Shown piece by piece: positions 9,518 through 17,783 of a stretch of DNA of 57,897 nucleotides. The first letter of the stretch is position 1, and every line of letters begins with the position of its first letter. Origin of the DNA: a virus; the IMG/VR virus record IMGVR_UViG_3300027985_001099, positions 1-57,897 of that record; one strand, 5' to 3'. Both the position numbers and the translations under genes were made by a program. Under the pieces are notes generated by a model. The model worked only from the letters and a program-made list of their open reading frames with translations, was not told the origin of the DNA and did no database searches.

Positions 9518-10195
9518 GGCTTCCCCCCAGTGACTCTACTAGCTCGGTAAACGCTTTAAACCCTTCCTTACTTATCAGGGATGATGCCGCGGCCTGGAAT
9601 AGAATCGCCCCGGTAACCGCTTCCGCGTGCTTGCGGGCGACCACCAGGGCGGATTCCCTGTGTAGCATATTGAGCGGGTACCGTCTTGCGTCAGAATGCC
9701 CCTCGCTCAGCAGGAGACTAACGCTGGTCCGGATACCGTTCAGCCACGCGGCGAACGTCAGCCTTGCATCGACACCAGCCCGGTCGTTACCGCCCGGGTT
9801 ATGTTTGGCATCATCCCTGCCAGTTTTCCCGCAGTTTCTAGGTCCTTAAAGGTCAGTTCCGCGATCGCTATCAGCGCTTCAGCCTGGGTGTGGATTGGCA
9901 GTCTCGCTACGGTTTGCCAAGCGTCCGGCTCGTCTGCGGCGAGGGCGATCGCTTTCACCGCAGCCAGAAACGCCTGTTTAAGCATGGCCGTAGCCACCTG
10001 TTCGTTGCCGACCATCAGGTCGGCGTGTTCCTCGTTGTCCACGGCTGCGCCGAAAGCGTCAAAGGCGGCTTCCAACTCTCCGAAGTGCTCTTGCACGAGT
10101 ACGTCGATGTCCGCCAAGGACAAGCCCCGCACCTGAAACTCTCCGCCTTCGGTCTGGATACGCTTCGTCGGGATCACAATGTCTTTGAGTGCCAT
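9510..10195 (-). CDS. Tail assembly chaperone fusion (GT-type, -1 frameshift product)
   Basis: Reading starts at 10195. At the slippery heptamer (9824-9830) a -1 shift lets translation continue in a frame that stays open for 104 codons and ends at 9510-9512, inside the tape-measure start. The product is 124 residues from frame 0 plus 104 from frame -1, 228 aa in total. The extension includes LTFAAWLNGIRTSVSLLLSE. This reproduces lambda GT: the G part binds the tape measure and the T part recruits tail-tube subunits. The extension has no strong start of its own, which supports frameshifting over a separate gene. Confidence 0.85.
9758..10195 (-). CDS. Tail assembly chaperone (G-type, unshifted product)
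   Basis: 145 aa, ATG at 10195, between the tail tube gene and the tape measure gene as in lambda. It is acidic and helical (DIDVLVQEHFGELEAAFDAF). Lambda G is 140 aa. It is made by ribosomes that do not shift at the GGGAAAA site. It acts in the cytoplasm to keep the tape measure soluble and is absent from the finished virion in lambda. Confidence 0.85.
   Translation of the reverse strand: MALKDIVIPTKRIQTEGGEFQVRGLSLADIDVLVQEHFGELEAAFDAFGAAVDNEEHADLMVGNEQVATAMLKQAFLAAVKAIALAADEPDAWQTVARLPIHTQAEALIAIAELTFKDLETAGKLAGMMPNITRAVTTGLVSMQG
9824..9830 (-). promoter_or_regulatory. Programmed -1 ribosomal frameshift site GGGAAAA
   Basis: On the minus strand the codons read gcG GGA AAA, a perfect X-XXY-YYZ heptamer in frame with the chaperone gene (lambda uses GGGAAAG). 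It lies 64 bases before the frame-0 stop, and the -1 frame is open from here to the tape-measure start. Confidence 0.85.
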
Positions 10196-10240
10196 GTTAT
10201 CTCCTATGGGGGCGCCATTAGACGCCCATCATAGTCTGGG

Positions 10241-11014
10241 TTAGGCCGGTCGGCCGTCGATGTACACCGCCTCGGTGGCATCGTTCAGTTTCAACACCTC
10301 GAGCTTGAAGCTGATCTTGGTCCAGTCGTCACCTTTGAGCGCATACTCGCCGTTCGGGGTCAGCAACACATACGGCAGGTAAAAATCCTGCTGCAGGCCT
10401 TTGGCGTTCTTGGAGACAAAACGCGCAGCACCGGCGATCTGGTTGTTGGACGAAATGACCCGGGTCCGCGAATTCGCTGCGGGGGTGTAATCGGCCAGCA
10501 GAACGGTATCGTCGGCGATACCACCACCTGGGACGATGTAGATGGTGCCCAGGGCGGCATCGAGGACGTAGTCAACGTCGACGGTGTACGTGGTCGGAAC
10601 CGCATCTTTGATGGCGACGGCGGACACGCCACGGACCCCGGGCGGGTTCGCCGCAGTGGCGCCCAGCTGATAGTACAGGCCCTGCTTAACCCCGATACCG
10701 CCATTCAGAGACTCCCCGACAACAGGCGTCGCCGTCTGGGTCACCGTTGACGTCTCGCCCAGGAAAAACAGGGCCAGGTTTTCGAAATCGATGTTGTCCG
10801 AGGTGACCGTACCTGAGCGGTTTACCGCCAGTTGCACGGTATCGTCTTTCTGTTTCAGACCATTATCTGTATCATAATGGTCCAGCGTTTCTGACTCAGA
10901 CCCGATATTTACTTCGATGGTGTTTCCCAGGTACCGTTCGCCGGTTTTGTTGGTCGTGCCGGTGACGAATTTGTCAAAGCGGAACTTTCCGCTACCCAAT
11001 ACGTAGTTTGCCAT
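10241..11014 (-). CDS. Major tail tube protein
   Basis: 257 aa, ATG at 11014 with AAGGA nine bases upstream. It lies between the tail terminator and the G/GT chaperones, the position of lambda V. The sequence is beta-rich and starts MANYVLGSGKFRFDKFVTG, with many Thr/Val/Gly residues, as in tail tube subunits that stack as hexamers. Size is close to lambda V (246 aa). Confidence 0.85.
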   Translation of the reverse strand: MANYVLGSGKFRFDKFVTGTTNKTGERYLGNTIEVNIGSESETLDHYDTDNGLKQKDDTVQLAVNRSGTVTSDNIDFENLALFFLGETSTVTQTATPVVGESLNGGIGVKQGLYYQLGATAANPPGVRGVSAVAIKDAVPTTYTVDVDYVLDAALGTIYIVPGGGIADDTVLLADYTPAANSRTRVISSNNQIAGAARFVSKNAKGLQQDFYLPYVLLTPNGEYALKGDDWTKISFKLEVLKLNDATEAVYIDGRPA

Positions 11015-11047
11015 GTCAACATTCCTTGTCGAGTAGGTTTAATTCGC

Positions 11048-11539
11048 TCAAGCGGCGAATGGGTCACTCATATTTTCCACCAGTGTCAGGCGGATGTTAA
11101 GCCAAAAGTACGCAGAGCCTGAAATTTCATCAGCTGGGCGAACAACTCCCGGGCCAATAGATATACCGTTTATGTCATTTTTCAGCATGTACCATTGGTT
11201 ATACTCGTCGTGCGCCTTTGCCAGGGCGCGCTTCACTTCGGCCATAAGCACATGCGCCGGGTCGGTAGGGTTATCCCGATCGTCACGCACGAACCCCTGT
11301 ATAAACAAATCCCAAGGCCCAAGATAGTGGGCCGAATCTCCGGGGGGAGTAGCCCCTACGTCTTGCTTCGGAGCCTCAAGAATAGACACCATCGGGCATG
11401 GATCGTCGTCGACAAAGCGGTCGCGGCCGCGGAATACGGCATCCGTCAGGTCGTTGACGCAACCTTTTTGGGTCGATACCTCAGTGGCTATCAGCTCGCA
11501 TAGCGTCTTCAGGATCCGTAACCTAATTGGGTCAGACAT
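11048..11539 (-). CDS. Tail terminator protein (lambda U-like)
   Basis: 163 aa, between the gpZ-like gene and the tube gene, overlapping the end of the former by 8 bp. A helical N-terminus (IRLRILKTLCELIATEVS) followed by a beta-rich part (DLFIQGFVRDDRDNPTDPAH, then SAYFWLNIRLTLVE at the end) is typical of tail terminators. It would cap the tube at the determined length and form the tail-head joint. Confidence 0.75.
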   Translation of the reverse strand: MSDPIRLRILKTLCELIATEVSTQKGCVNDLTDAVFRGRDRFVDDDPCPMVSILEAPKQDVGATPPGDSAHYLGPWDLFIQGFVRDDRDNPTDPAHVLMAEVKRALAKAHDEYNQWYMLKNDINGISIGPGVVRPADEISGSAYFWLNIRLTLVENMSDPFAA

Positions 11540-12176
11540 TCTTCAGCTCCACCAAACGGATAAACTCTCGCACCAGGAACTCAGATACCCTAGGGCGTAT
11601 TTTTTCGGATACGTCAGTAAACACCTGGTCTACTGACGGGCCATACAAGAGGACAATATCCTTAAACTTCGAGTTTCTTTTAGACATTTGCACCTGCTTG
11701 TATTTGTTCTTAACGGTCTCACCCGGGCGTAGGCGCATCGCGAGACCAATGTTGAATCCGCCCTCTTGGTCCTCCCCACGGTTTAGCTTTATCAACCAGG
11801 AATGGGGAATGTTTGTTGTCCTTCCCGGCTTTACTCGTAGGACTACCCCGGCTTTGCTCCGTTTGGCTAGGCCTATTTCCCGGTCAGGGGAAAATCGGGC
11901 TAGCGATGTCGCCCGGGCTCTCCCGGTTACCGCAGACTCTAAACTATCCGCCGTGGCGAACTTCGACACATAAAGCCGGGATTCCTGGCCTTCAAGATAC
12001 GCTTTGGGGAAAGCAACATCTTTTAGCATTTCCTCTTTAGCCCAGGCTCGGGCTTTTTTTGCCGCCGCATTCAGGGCCATCGCAGCTTTACGCTGGTGAT
12101 CGACATTCGTCGGGTCAAATAACGCCAGCGACCCGAGGTCGTCAATATCAACGGTGAATGTGTCTAAAATACCCAT
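11532..12176 (-). CDS. Minor tail protein Z (gpZ-type)
   Basis: 214 aa, basic. The N-terminal helical part has ALNAAAKKARAWAKEEMLK, and the middle has RVKPGRTTNIPHSWLIKLN, both in keeping with the prophage minor tail protein Z family. Position between FII-like and U-like genes is the same as lambda Z (192 aa). It would act at the tail end that joins the head. The start overlaps the stop of the preceding gene by one base. Confidence 0.8.
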   Translation of the reverse strand: MGILDTFTVDIDDLGSLALFDPTNVDHQRKAAMALNAAAKKARAWAKEEMLKDVAFPKAYLEGQESRLYVSKFATADSLESAVTGRARATSLARFSPDREIGLAKRSKAGVVLRVKPGRTTNIPHSWLIKLNRGEDQEGGFNIGLAMRLRPGETVKNKYKQVQMSKRNSKFKDIVLLYGPSVDQVFTDVSEKIRPRVSEFLVREFIRLVELKNV

Positions 12177-12571
12177 TACAGCGGCACCGGTTCGGCCATG
12201 CCGCCGTACGCGATGTCCGGGTCTAACCCGTCCGCCAGCATGTCGGAGGCACTCATGCGAATTACCTCTGCGGGCTGGGTTTCGCTGTCGTACGGTAGGA
12301 CGTTTTCTATCCGGTACGCAGCATCCGCCACGACCAATATGTCGTTTCGCTTGGGGACACAGCTCCCCCGCCAGAAAACGGCTTTAGGTGTTTGCTCGTA
12401 CCTCTGGGCGTACCCAAGGTCGTCTGGGTCACCCGCAGTAACTATTTTGCGGTTATGCACACGTACCCAAACGGCAACCGCTTGGCCGTCCCTGTCGAGC
12501 AGCCAAGCCGGTACCCGGAACGTGGCGTGGACGACTGCCCGGGCCGCCGTACGAACGTCGCGCCAAAACAT
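12176..12571 (-). CDS. Head-tail joining protein (FII-like)
   Basis: 131 aa, between the FI-like gene and gpZ. It is beta-rich with a central segment (WRGSCVPKRNDILVVADAAY) resembling neck proteins that close the connector. Lambda FII is 117 aa. It should bind the bottom of the portal-gpW stack and receive the tail. The assignment is by order and size. Confidence 0.65.
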   Translation of the reverse strand: MFWRDVRTAARAVVHATFRVPAWLLDRDGQAVAVWVRVHNRKIVTAGDPDDLGYAQRYEQTPKAVFWRGSCVPKRNDILVVADAAYRIENVLPYDSETQPAEVIRMSASDMLADGLDPDIAYGGMAEPVPL

Positions 12572-12574
12572 GAC

Positions 12575-12883
12575 TTAGCCTTGGGCCGGGCTTTTGCGAG
12601 GCCGGCCAGCGCGCTTTTTAGCGGGCTCGGGCTCCGGCTCGGGCTCCGGCTCGGGCTCTGGCTCTGGCTCCGGCTCTGGCTCGGGCTCCGGCTCTGGCTC
12701 GGGCTCCGGCTCCAGCCCCAGCAAATCAAACATTCCGGGAGTTACCTCCACGGTTTCACTGAGCTTGGCGGCGCCAACTTTCAATAACCAATGGGCCTCG
12801 TCAAGGTCCTCGAGGTTGAATTCAGACCCGGAGGTGTGGGTCACTTTGCCGATTACGATGGTGTGAATAGCTACAAGGTTCAT
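12575..12883 (-). CDS. FI-like small protein with Pro-Glu repeat tail
   Basis: 102 aa, located after the capsid gene where lambda has FI. The N-terminal 55 residues form a compact domain (VGAAKLSETVEVTPGMFDLL). Then come about 14 Glu-Pro dipeptides and a basic end, AKKRAGRPRKSPAQG, whose RAGRPRK resembles an AT-hook. The EP run could be an extended spacer and the basic tail could touch DNA, which is inference. Lambda FI helps load DNA-terminase onto the prohead. Confidence 0.65.
   Translation of the reverse strand: MNLVAIHTIVIGKVTHTSGSEFNLEDLDEAHWLLKVGAAKLSETVEVTPGMFDLLGLEPEPEPEPEPEPEPEPEPEPEPEPEPEPEPAKKRAGRPRKSPAQG
12619..12717. repeat. Hexanucleotide tandem repeat (GGCTCN) coding Glu-Pro
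   Basis: The plus strand is a run of about 16 units of GGCTCN (N = C, G or T in varying order), coding Glu-Pro on the minus strand. Third-position changes show it is not freshly expanded, but such tracts vary in copy number by slippage. Confidence 0.9.
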
Positions 12884-12904
12884 ATGTCCTCCCGCAGGCG
12901 GAAA

Positions 12905-12922
12905 AGCGGCCCGAAGGCCGCT
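12905..12922 (-). terminator. Hairpin after the capsid gene
   Basis: On the minus strand, a 7-bp perfect stem AGCGGCC / GGCCGCT with a TTCG loop is followed by TTTCC. It lies 12 bp downstream of the capsid stop. It is probably a partial terminator or mRNA-end stabiliser giving more capsid than downstream products. Confidence 0.55.
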
Positions 12923-12934
12923 CCTTATTCACGG

Positions 12935-13972
12935 TCAGGCGATGACCGTAGCGTACAGGCTGGCATTTACCCGACCCGGGATCATCAGGGGGGCGCTCTG
13001 GTTCATGATGAACACGCCTGACGGGTCCTGTTCGCTCCACATTTTCGGGAAAATCGGGGTCGCCTGGTAGCTAGCTTCATGGTCCAGGATGGCCCCGAAA
13101 GCCCGAGTGCCCTCGTACCGGGAGCTGGTCAGCACCACCGCTTTGGGGTCCATGAACGGGGTCACGTTCCCAGCGGCATCGTGATAATAATCACTGTACA
13201 CGTATACGGGCAGATTGGGTGCGACGTGGCCAACGAACTGAGATACCTCGCCGGTACGTGGGCCCAAGTCCAGGTTGGCCACCGTGCCGCGGGTTTGCAT
13301 GTTCAGCAGGGCCAGTACCTCGGGGTCTTTTCGCATTACATCCCACGCGTCTACCCCGATCGTTATCCGGTTGCACGGACCGCCAAATGGCGCCCGCAGC
13401 ATCAGAGTCTGCCATGCGGTAAGGTAATCGACGATCGAGATACCGGTATCGCCCCAACGGGCACCCACACCCAAGGTGATGGTGTGGCCGGCGGCACGAC
13501 TGAAATCGACCGTAACCTCCGGATAATCGTCACCAGACACGACGACTTTACCGGTCATCGCCACCTGGGCCGCCATCCACTCCCAACGGCGCTCGATGGA
13601 GTCGCGGTGGGTTTGCATGGTGTCGGCGATGATGGCCTGGATCCGGGATTCCGGGCTGGCTGACCCTCCGTAGGCTTCCCCAGCGCGGCGCTTGAGCGCA
13701 CGGGACGGGTTGACCGGGTCTTTCGGCTTTACGTACGCCGGCTTAAACCGGGTTACAGAAAAGCCGTCGGACATCACCGGTCGGCCTTTAACATTCGGGG
13801 CGACGAATGGAGCCAGCCGGCGCCCGGCGGCGTCGATCTTTTCGAAATCGATGTATTCGGTGTCGAACGTTTGGACATACGGAAACAGCAGGTCCAGCCA
13901 GTAGCTGGACGGGGATTCCAGTTCTCGCATCACCCCCATGAGGGTGTGGGTGTTGTAGATCTCGATGGCCAT
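12935..13972 (-). CDS. Major capsid protein (lambda E family)
   Basis: 345 aa (lambda E is 341). ATG at 13972 with GGAG upstream. Typical family segments are the N-terminus LMGVMRELESPSSYWLDLLF, FDTEYIDFEKI and the closing SAPLMIPGRVNASLYATVIA. It assembles with the decoration protein into the T=7 type shell. A hairpin follows the stop. Confidence 0.92.
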   Translation of the reverse strand: MAIEIYNTHTLMGVMRELESPSSYWLDLLFPYVQTFDTEYIDFEKIDAAGRRLAPFVAPNVKGRPVMSDGFSVTRFKPAYVKPKDPVNPSRALKRRAGEAYGGSASPESRIQAIIADTMQTHRDSIERRWEWMAAQVAMTGKVVVSGDDYPEVTVDFSRAAGHTITLGVGARWGDTGISIVDYLTAWQTLMLRAPFGGPCNRITIGVDAWDVMRKDPEVLALLNMQTRGTVANLDLGPRTGEVSQFVGHVAPNLPVYVYSDYYHDAAGNVTPFMDPKAVVLTSSRYEGTRAFGAILDHEASYQATPIFPKMWSEQDPSGVFIMNQSAPLMIPGRVNASLYATVIA

Positions 13973-13999
13973 TTGGCGCTCTCCTTAGCTATATTGGCG

Positions 14000-14020
14000 G
14001 GCCGCCATTCCGTGGCGGCC
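14000..14020 (-). terminator. Hairpin between decoration and capsid genes
   Basis: Perfect 8-bp stem GGCCGCCA / TGGCGGCC with a 5-base loop, just upstream of the capsid ribosome-binding site. There is no T-run, so it is more likely an mRNA processing or stability element than a terminator. Confidence 0.45.
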
Positions 14021-14031
14021 ACTGCCTAGAC

Positions 14032-14433
14032 TTAGAACCCTACTGCTTTCAGGAACAGGGAAGGCGCGCCAGCGATCAGGGCCGCTTCCTTCTTCAAATC
14101 AGTGTCGAATGAAGCATCCCACACTACCATGGCCGGGTTGAATTGGCCGGTGCGGTACACGTTACAGGGCTTGTCCGCCAGGGAGGCGTTTACCGCGTAA
14201 ACCGCAAAACCAAACACGTTTTGCGAACCGTCTACCGCGCTCTGTACACACGGGACCAGCTTGCCGGAGGCAGTTACCCGCCCCAGCGCCTGATATGCCA
14301 CTACCGTTTCCCCAGACAGCAGCGTGCTCTGGATGGTGGTGACAGGAAAATCCCCGGTGCGCCAGTTTTGCACGGTGACGCTTTCGCCGGAGTTACTTGC
14401 GATATGCAAGCTGCTGTAATCAATTTCGGCCAT
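14032..14433 (-). CDS. Head decoration protein (lambda D family)
   Basis: 133 aa, between scaffold/protease and capsid as in lambda (D is 110 aa). It has the family layout: SGESVTVQNWRTGDFPVTTI near the start, then a beta-sandwich part and the end PSLFLKAVGF. It would bind as trimers at the capsid three-fold axes and stabilise the expanded shell. A GGAGC ribosome-binding site precedes the ATG. Confidence 0.85.
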   Translation of the reverse strand: MAEIDYSSLHIASNSGESVTVQNWRTGDFPVTTIQSTLLSGETVVAYQALGRVTASGKLVPCVQSAVDGSQNVFGFAVYAVNASLADKPCNVYRTGQFNPAMVVWDASFDTDLKKEAALIAGAPSLFLKAVGF

Positions 14434-14436
14434 TTT

Positions 14437-14829
14437 TTATCGCTCCTTGCTGGCTTTCGGCTTGGCGCCGGTTACTTGGCGGTAGGACGCCATGATTTGC
14501 TTAACCGGGTCCGCCGCAGCGTCCGTGTCGGTGGATTCGGATTGCAGATTCGGGTTACCGGTTTCGACCATCGCCTGGTCAAAGGACGTACCCGCGGGAG
14601 GCGTGGCGGCCGGGGCAGCCGGTTCAACCGGCGCTGCCGCGAGTATGCCGCGGGCCTGCTCAGCGGTCAGGTCGGTTTCCATAGCCAGGTGGTTGGCCAG
14701 TTTTCCTCGGCCATTAGCCTCTTGGCAGGACAGAATGGCCTGCAGACGCTGGCGTTCGGCTTTGGCGCCGGTGGCGCGCTCGGCGGCCGGATCGGCTACG
14801 GCCTGGGTGTTGTCAGTTTCCGTTGACAT
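14437..14829 (-). CDS. Nested scaffold protein (Nu3-type)
   Basis: 130 aa in the same frame as the protease gene, from an internal ATG at 14829 with AAAGGAGC seven bases upstream. It begins MSTETDNTQAVADPAAERA and is acidic, Ala/Pro-rich and coiled-coil-like, as scaffolds are. Lambda Nu3 is produced the same way from within C. It would form the inner core for capsid assembly and be removed by the protease. Confidence 0.8.
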   Translation of the reverse strand: MSTETDNTQAVADPAAERATGAKAERQRLQAILSCQEANGRGKLANHLAMETDLTAEQARGILAAAPVEPAAPAATPPAGTSFDQAMVETGNPNLQSESTDTDAAADPVKQIMASYRQVTGAKPKASKER

Positions 14830-15681
14830 ATACAATGCTCCTTTGACCACTCGGGCCTCAAAATCCTGCAGCGCCGCCGCTGCCGGTTGAACAACGTCCG
14901 CCAGACCGGCTTCCAATGCCGCTTCTGGCCCGTACACTCCAGCTTGCGTTTCTCGTACCACCGACTCATCAATGCCGCGATTTCTGGCGACGGTACCCAC
15001 AAAGATATTGTACAGAGAATCGACTCTCGATTGAATCCGGGCTTTGGCCTCGTCGGTCAGATCATGGTACGGATTGCCGTCGACTTTATGGGCTCCCGCG
15101 TAGATCAAGGTCACCTTGACCCCGGCGTTGGCCAAGGCTGTTTCACGTGAAACATGCGTGGTGACGACACCGATCGACCCGACAAGGCCTGTGCGAGGCA
15201 TACTGATCTTGCTGGCGGCAGAAGCCAGACTGTAACCGGCGCTCAAAGCGTGATCGTTGACAAACGCCTCAATGGTCTTTTTCTCTCTGGCGGCATAGAG
15301 GAAATCCGCAAGGTCAAAATTGCCGGAAGCGTCGCCCCCGGGGGTGTTGTACACCATAGCGATTCCGCGGACATTGGGGTCCGTAATTCCCCTGCCTACG
15401 GCTTCCTGGATGTACCGGTAACCCGTGAACCATCCGGACATAGTCCCGCTTATCCCATTCATCAAAATACCGCTAACCGGTACCTGGAGAACGCCATTCT
15501 GAACGTTATACGGTCGATACCAGGCGAAGTCCGGGTGCCAAAAATCCGCAGCAGCCATCTGCTCTGTCGGGATCTCGGTGTCCGTGGCTAGTAGCGCATT
15601 CAGCAACTGGACCTTATCCGCATTCAGCAGCAACTCGGCATCCGCCAGAGCAACGGCAAACATCTCACTGATTTTGGCCAT
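14437..15681 (-). CDS. Head maturation protease, S49 / gpC type, with C-terminal scaffold part
   Basis: About 414 aa from the ATG at 15681 (AAGGAG nine bases upstream; a longer frame to 15729 runs into the portal gene and lacks a site). The S49 domain has GIAMVYNTPGGDASG, the catalytic Ser in HALSAGYSLASAA and the partner Lys in YAGAHKVDGNPYH. The Ala/Pro/Thr-rich, acidic C-terminal third equals the nested scaffold. As in lambda C/Nu3, protease and scaffold share an end so that the protease is carried into the prohead. A perfect parS-like palindrome lies within the coding sequence at 15139-15154. Confidence 0.88.
   Translation of the reverse strand: MAKISEMFAVALADAELLLNADKVQLLNALLATDTEIPTEQMAAADFWHPDFAWYRPYNVQNGVLQVPVSGILMNGISGTMSGWFTGYRYIQEAVGRGITDPNVRGIAMVYNTPGGDASGNFDLADFLYAAREKKTIEAFVNDHALSAGYSLASAASKISMPRTGLVGSIGVVTTHVSRETALANAGVKVTLIYAGAHKVDGNPYHDLTDEAKARIQSRVDSLYNIFVGTVARNRGIDESVVRETQAGVYGPEAALEAGLADVVQPAAAALQDFEARVVKGALYMSTETDNTQAVADPAAERATGAKAERQRLQAILSCQEANGRGKLANHLAMETDLTAEQARGILAAAPVEPAAPAATPPAGTSFDQAMVETGNPNLQSESTDTDAAADPVKQIMASYRQVTGAKPKASKER
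15139..15154. promoter_or_regulatory. parS-like site 1 (perfect palindrome)
   Basis: TGTTTCACGTGAAACA, a perfect 16-bp palindrome matching all fixed positions of the chromosomal parS consensus TGTTNCACGTGAAACA. It lies inside the protease gene. Confidence 0.8.
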
Positions 15682-17287
15682 CGGTGGCGTCTCCTTCATC
15701 CTCGTCGCGATCGGTTGGGCTCTGGCCATCTTGTTCCTGGTTTCCGGAAACCGTTACTTGCTCCGTAACTAGCCCTAGCTTCTCCATCATCACCCTCTCG
15801 CGCTTGCGCTGCCTAGCTACTTGGCGCCAGTCCTTACCCAGGCGCGCAAGCTCATCTTCGTATGTGGATAGCCCCTTTTCGATCCGCATAACTGCGGCCT
15901 GTGTTTCCTTCAATTCGTCAATCTGGCCGCGACTGGCGCCGACCCATTCGCACGCAGAATATGCTTCCGCGTTCAGCCCCTCGTACCAGCTCGGCGCATT
16001 TGGCGGCAGCTTGATCAGCCCCTTGTTTAGGGCTTCTTCCAGCCACAGGCGGTACACCTGGCTAGCGAAGGCATCTGCGACCATGTGCTTGCGTGACTGC
16101 ATATACTTCCAGGTCTCGGCCATCGCGGCTCGAGCACTGGAGTAGTTTGTCTGGGTGTAGTCGCGGCTCAACTGCTCGTAGCTGACCCCCAAGGCCGCGG
16201 ATATGTGCCGTAGCAATGACTGCTCAAAGCTGGTACCTACCCCACCGGGGGAATTTGCGTTTTGCAGATGGAGCTTAGTTCCGGGGTACAGGTGGGGCAC
16301 CTTAACCCCATCTATGGCTATGTTGTTTGACCCGCCAACGTACTGAGCTATGGCCTCAAGGTAATCTGTAGCCCATGCGCTAGACCCGCCGGTACCGAGC
16401 TGGGCGTACGCAACTTCTGGGGGAAGCTCGGATTCGATTGTGGCGGCGTACGTTGCGTTCAGCACCGCATTCTGAAGCACAACATCCCGATACCGGGAGG
16501 TCATCTTCATCTCTTTCAATACCGATACCATCTCGGCCACGCCGCGGGTCTGGCCTGGGCGCATCTGGTCAGGAACGATGTGGATAATTTGCGGCCGGCC
16601 CCACGGCTTCGCTGCGGGTACCCGCGTCCATTTGAAGGCGCGCAGGTCGGTGGCATAGTCCCCGGGATGTGCGTTGCGAATGTAATAGGCTATGGGCGCT
16701 CCGTAAAAATCGAGCTCGATCCCCCGGCGCAAAAACCGGCTATCGTTGACTCCGTCTGGGTTGCTGAGCCGGTCGGGGTCTATCATCTGAATTGCGGTGG
16801 AAAAAGGGCGATCGCTGCGCCGGATCCATTCCACTGATGCCAGGGTTTCTCCAGACAGTACTGATATCCCGACAGCCAGTCGAACTAGCGCCGTGAAGGT
16901 ATTGCTGCGACTCGCATCCACGTGCTTGCGCGGAGACTCGGCCCACAAAGTGAATAGCCCTTCGACCTGCTCTTGGAACTGCTCAGCCCATTCCTCGGTA
17001 AGTCCCAGCAGTTGCCAATTTGGCTTCGCGCTTAAACAGAATTGCGCCCCAACGATGTTGTCTCGATGGATGGCGACGCCGCCGCGGATATAACCGTCGT
17101 TACGCGCCATGTCCCGAACTCGAGCGTCGAGAGTCTGCTTCTCCGGGAGCATTTCCCGGTCCGCAGACTGGACAGGCGGTGACCACAAAGCCAGCTCGCG
17201 AGACAGCCGACTAGAGCCCTCGTAGGCCCCTCCGATGAGCTTGACCCCTGGCGGGTCCTCCTGCAAAAACTCGTCGATGGCAGACAT
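15665..17287 (-). CDS. Portal protein (lambda B family)
   Basis: 540 aa (lambda B is 533). Family segments include ARNDGYIRGGVAIHRDNIVG (around 60-80), RPQIIHIVPDQMRPGQTRGV (about 225-245), and SLLRHISAALGVSYEQLSRD near 350. It forms the dodecameric portal through which DNA is packaged. Start at 17287 overlaps the gpW stop, and its own end overlaps the protease gene. Confidence 0.92.
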   Translation of the reverse strand: MSAIDEFLQEDPPGVKLIGGAYEGSSRLSRELALWSPPVQSADREMLPEKQTLDARVRDMARNDGYIRGGVAIHRDNIVGAQFCLSAKPNWQLLGLTEEWAEQFQEQVEGLFTLWAESPRKHVDASRSNTFTALVRLAVGISVLSGETLASVEWIRRSDRPFSTAIQMIDPDRLSNPDGVNDSRFLRRGIELDFYGAPIAYYIRNAHPGDYATDLRAFKWTRVPAAKPWGRPQIIHIVPDQMRPGQTRGVAEMVSVLKEMKMTSRYRDVVLQNAVLNATYAATIESELPPEVAYAQLGTGGSSAWATDYLEAIAQYVGGSNNIAIDGVKVPHLYPGTKLHLQNANSPGGVGTSFEQSLLRHISAALGVSYEQLSRDYTQTNYSSARAAMAETWKYMQSRKHMVADAFASQVYRLWLEEALNKGLIKLPPNAPSWYEGLNAEAYSACEWVGASRGQIDELKETQAAVMRIEKGLSTYEDELARLGKDWRQVARQRKRERVMMEKLGLVTEQVTVSGNQEQDGQSPTDRDEDEGDATDGQNQ

Positions 17288-17499
17288 CAGAAATACACCT
17301 TGGCCGGACCGGATACCTGGCTAGAACTTCCGGTAATCTGGATCTGCAGGTCAGCAATATACTGGGCAAGGCGAGAGGCATTAGCAGGCGTGAACTCAAC
17401 ACGTTCACCATTTTGGTCGACTACGACGCGGGGAGACGTCCCCGTCATCAGGCTATGATAGGCCATTATCGCGGCATCCAGCCGCTCCTGCAGGGTCAT
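17287..17499 (-). CDS. Head-tail connector gpW
   Basis: 70 aa (lambda W is 68). It has the W-type pattern LQERLDAAIMAYHSLMTGT, a short beta-hairpin (VVVDQNGERVEF) and a second helix (ANASRLAQYIADLQIQITG). It binds under the portal and provides the platform for FII. It lies directly upstream of the portal gene. Confidence 0.85.
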   Translation of the reverse strand: MTLQERLDAAIMAYHSLMTGTSPRVVVDQNGERVEFTPANASRLAQYIADLQIQITGSSSQVSGPAKVYF

Positions 17500-17529
17500 A
17501 TCCGTGACTCCAGCTAGACTATTCTGGGC

Positions 17530-17538
17530 ATTATATCA
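17530..17538 (-). promoter_or_regulatory. Extended -10 promoter for the gpW-portal operon
   Basis: On the minus strand TGATATAAT gives a perfect TATAAT with the TG-N extension, about 31 bp upstream of the gpW start. The -35 region is poor, as is common for extended -10 promoters. It lies in a 284-bp gap between the large terminase and gpW that also holds a parS-like site. I see no gene in that gap. Confidence 0.6.
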
Positions 17539-17628
17539 GGGTGAGCTCGAAAAACGCGCAAAAAATTGGCCCGTATTCAGGCCAGAGACTATATCGATGA
17601 TGCCAGATACACCAGTCGGCTACGAGGT

Positions 17629-17644
17629 CGTTTCACGTGAAACA
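17629..17644. promoter_or_regulatory. parS-like site 2
   Basis: CGTTTCACGTGAAACA, 15 of 16 positions of the parS consensus, in the non-coding gap between terminase and gpW genes. Confidence 0.75.
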
Positions 17645-17783
17645 TCAGGGGGGCCTAGCCGCTCCGAGCTAAATTAAGCGAGTCCGTTCGCGCCACCCTT
17701 CGCCCGCATACCACATCCGTGTGGCCTGTTGGGTTCCGTCCCGATGCCAGACGAGACCAGATTACTCCTGGCGCAAATTTGCA

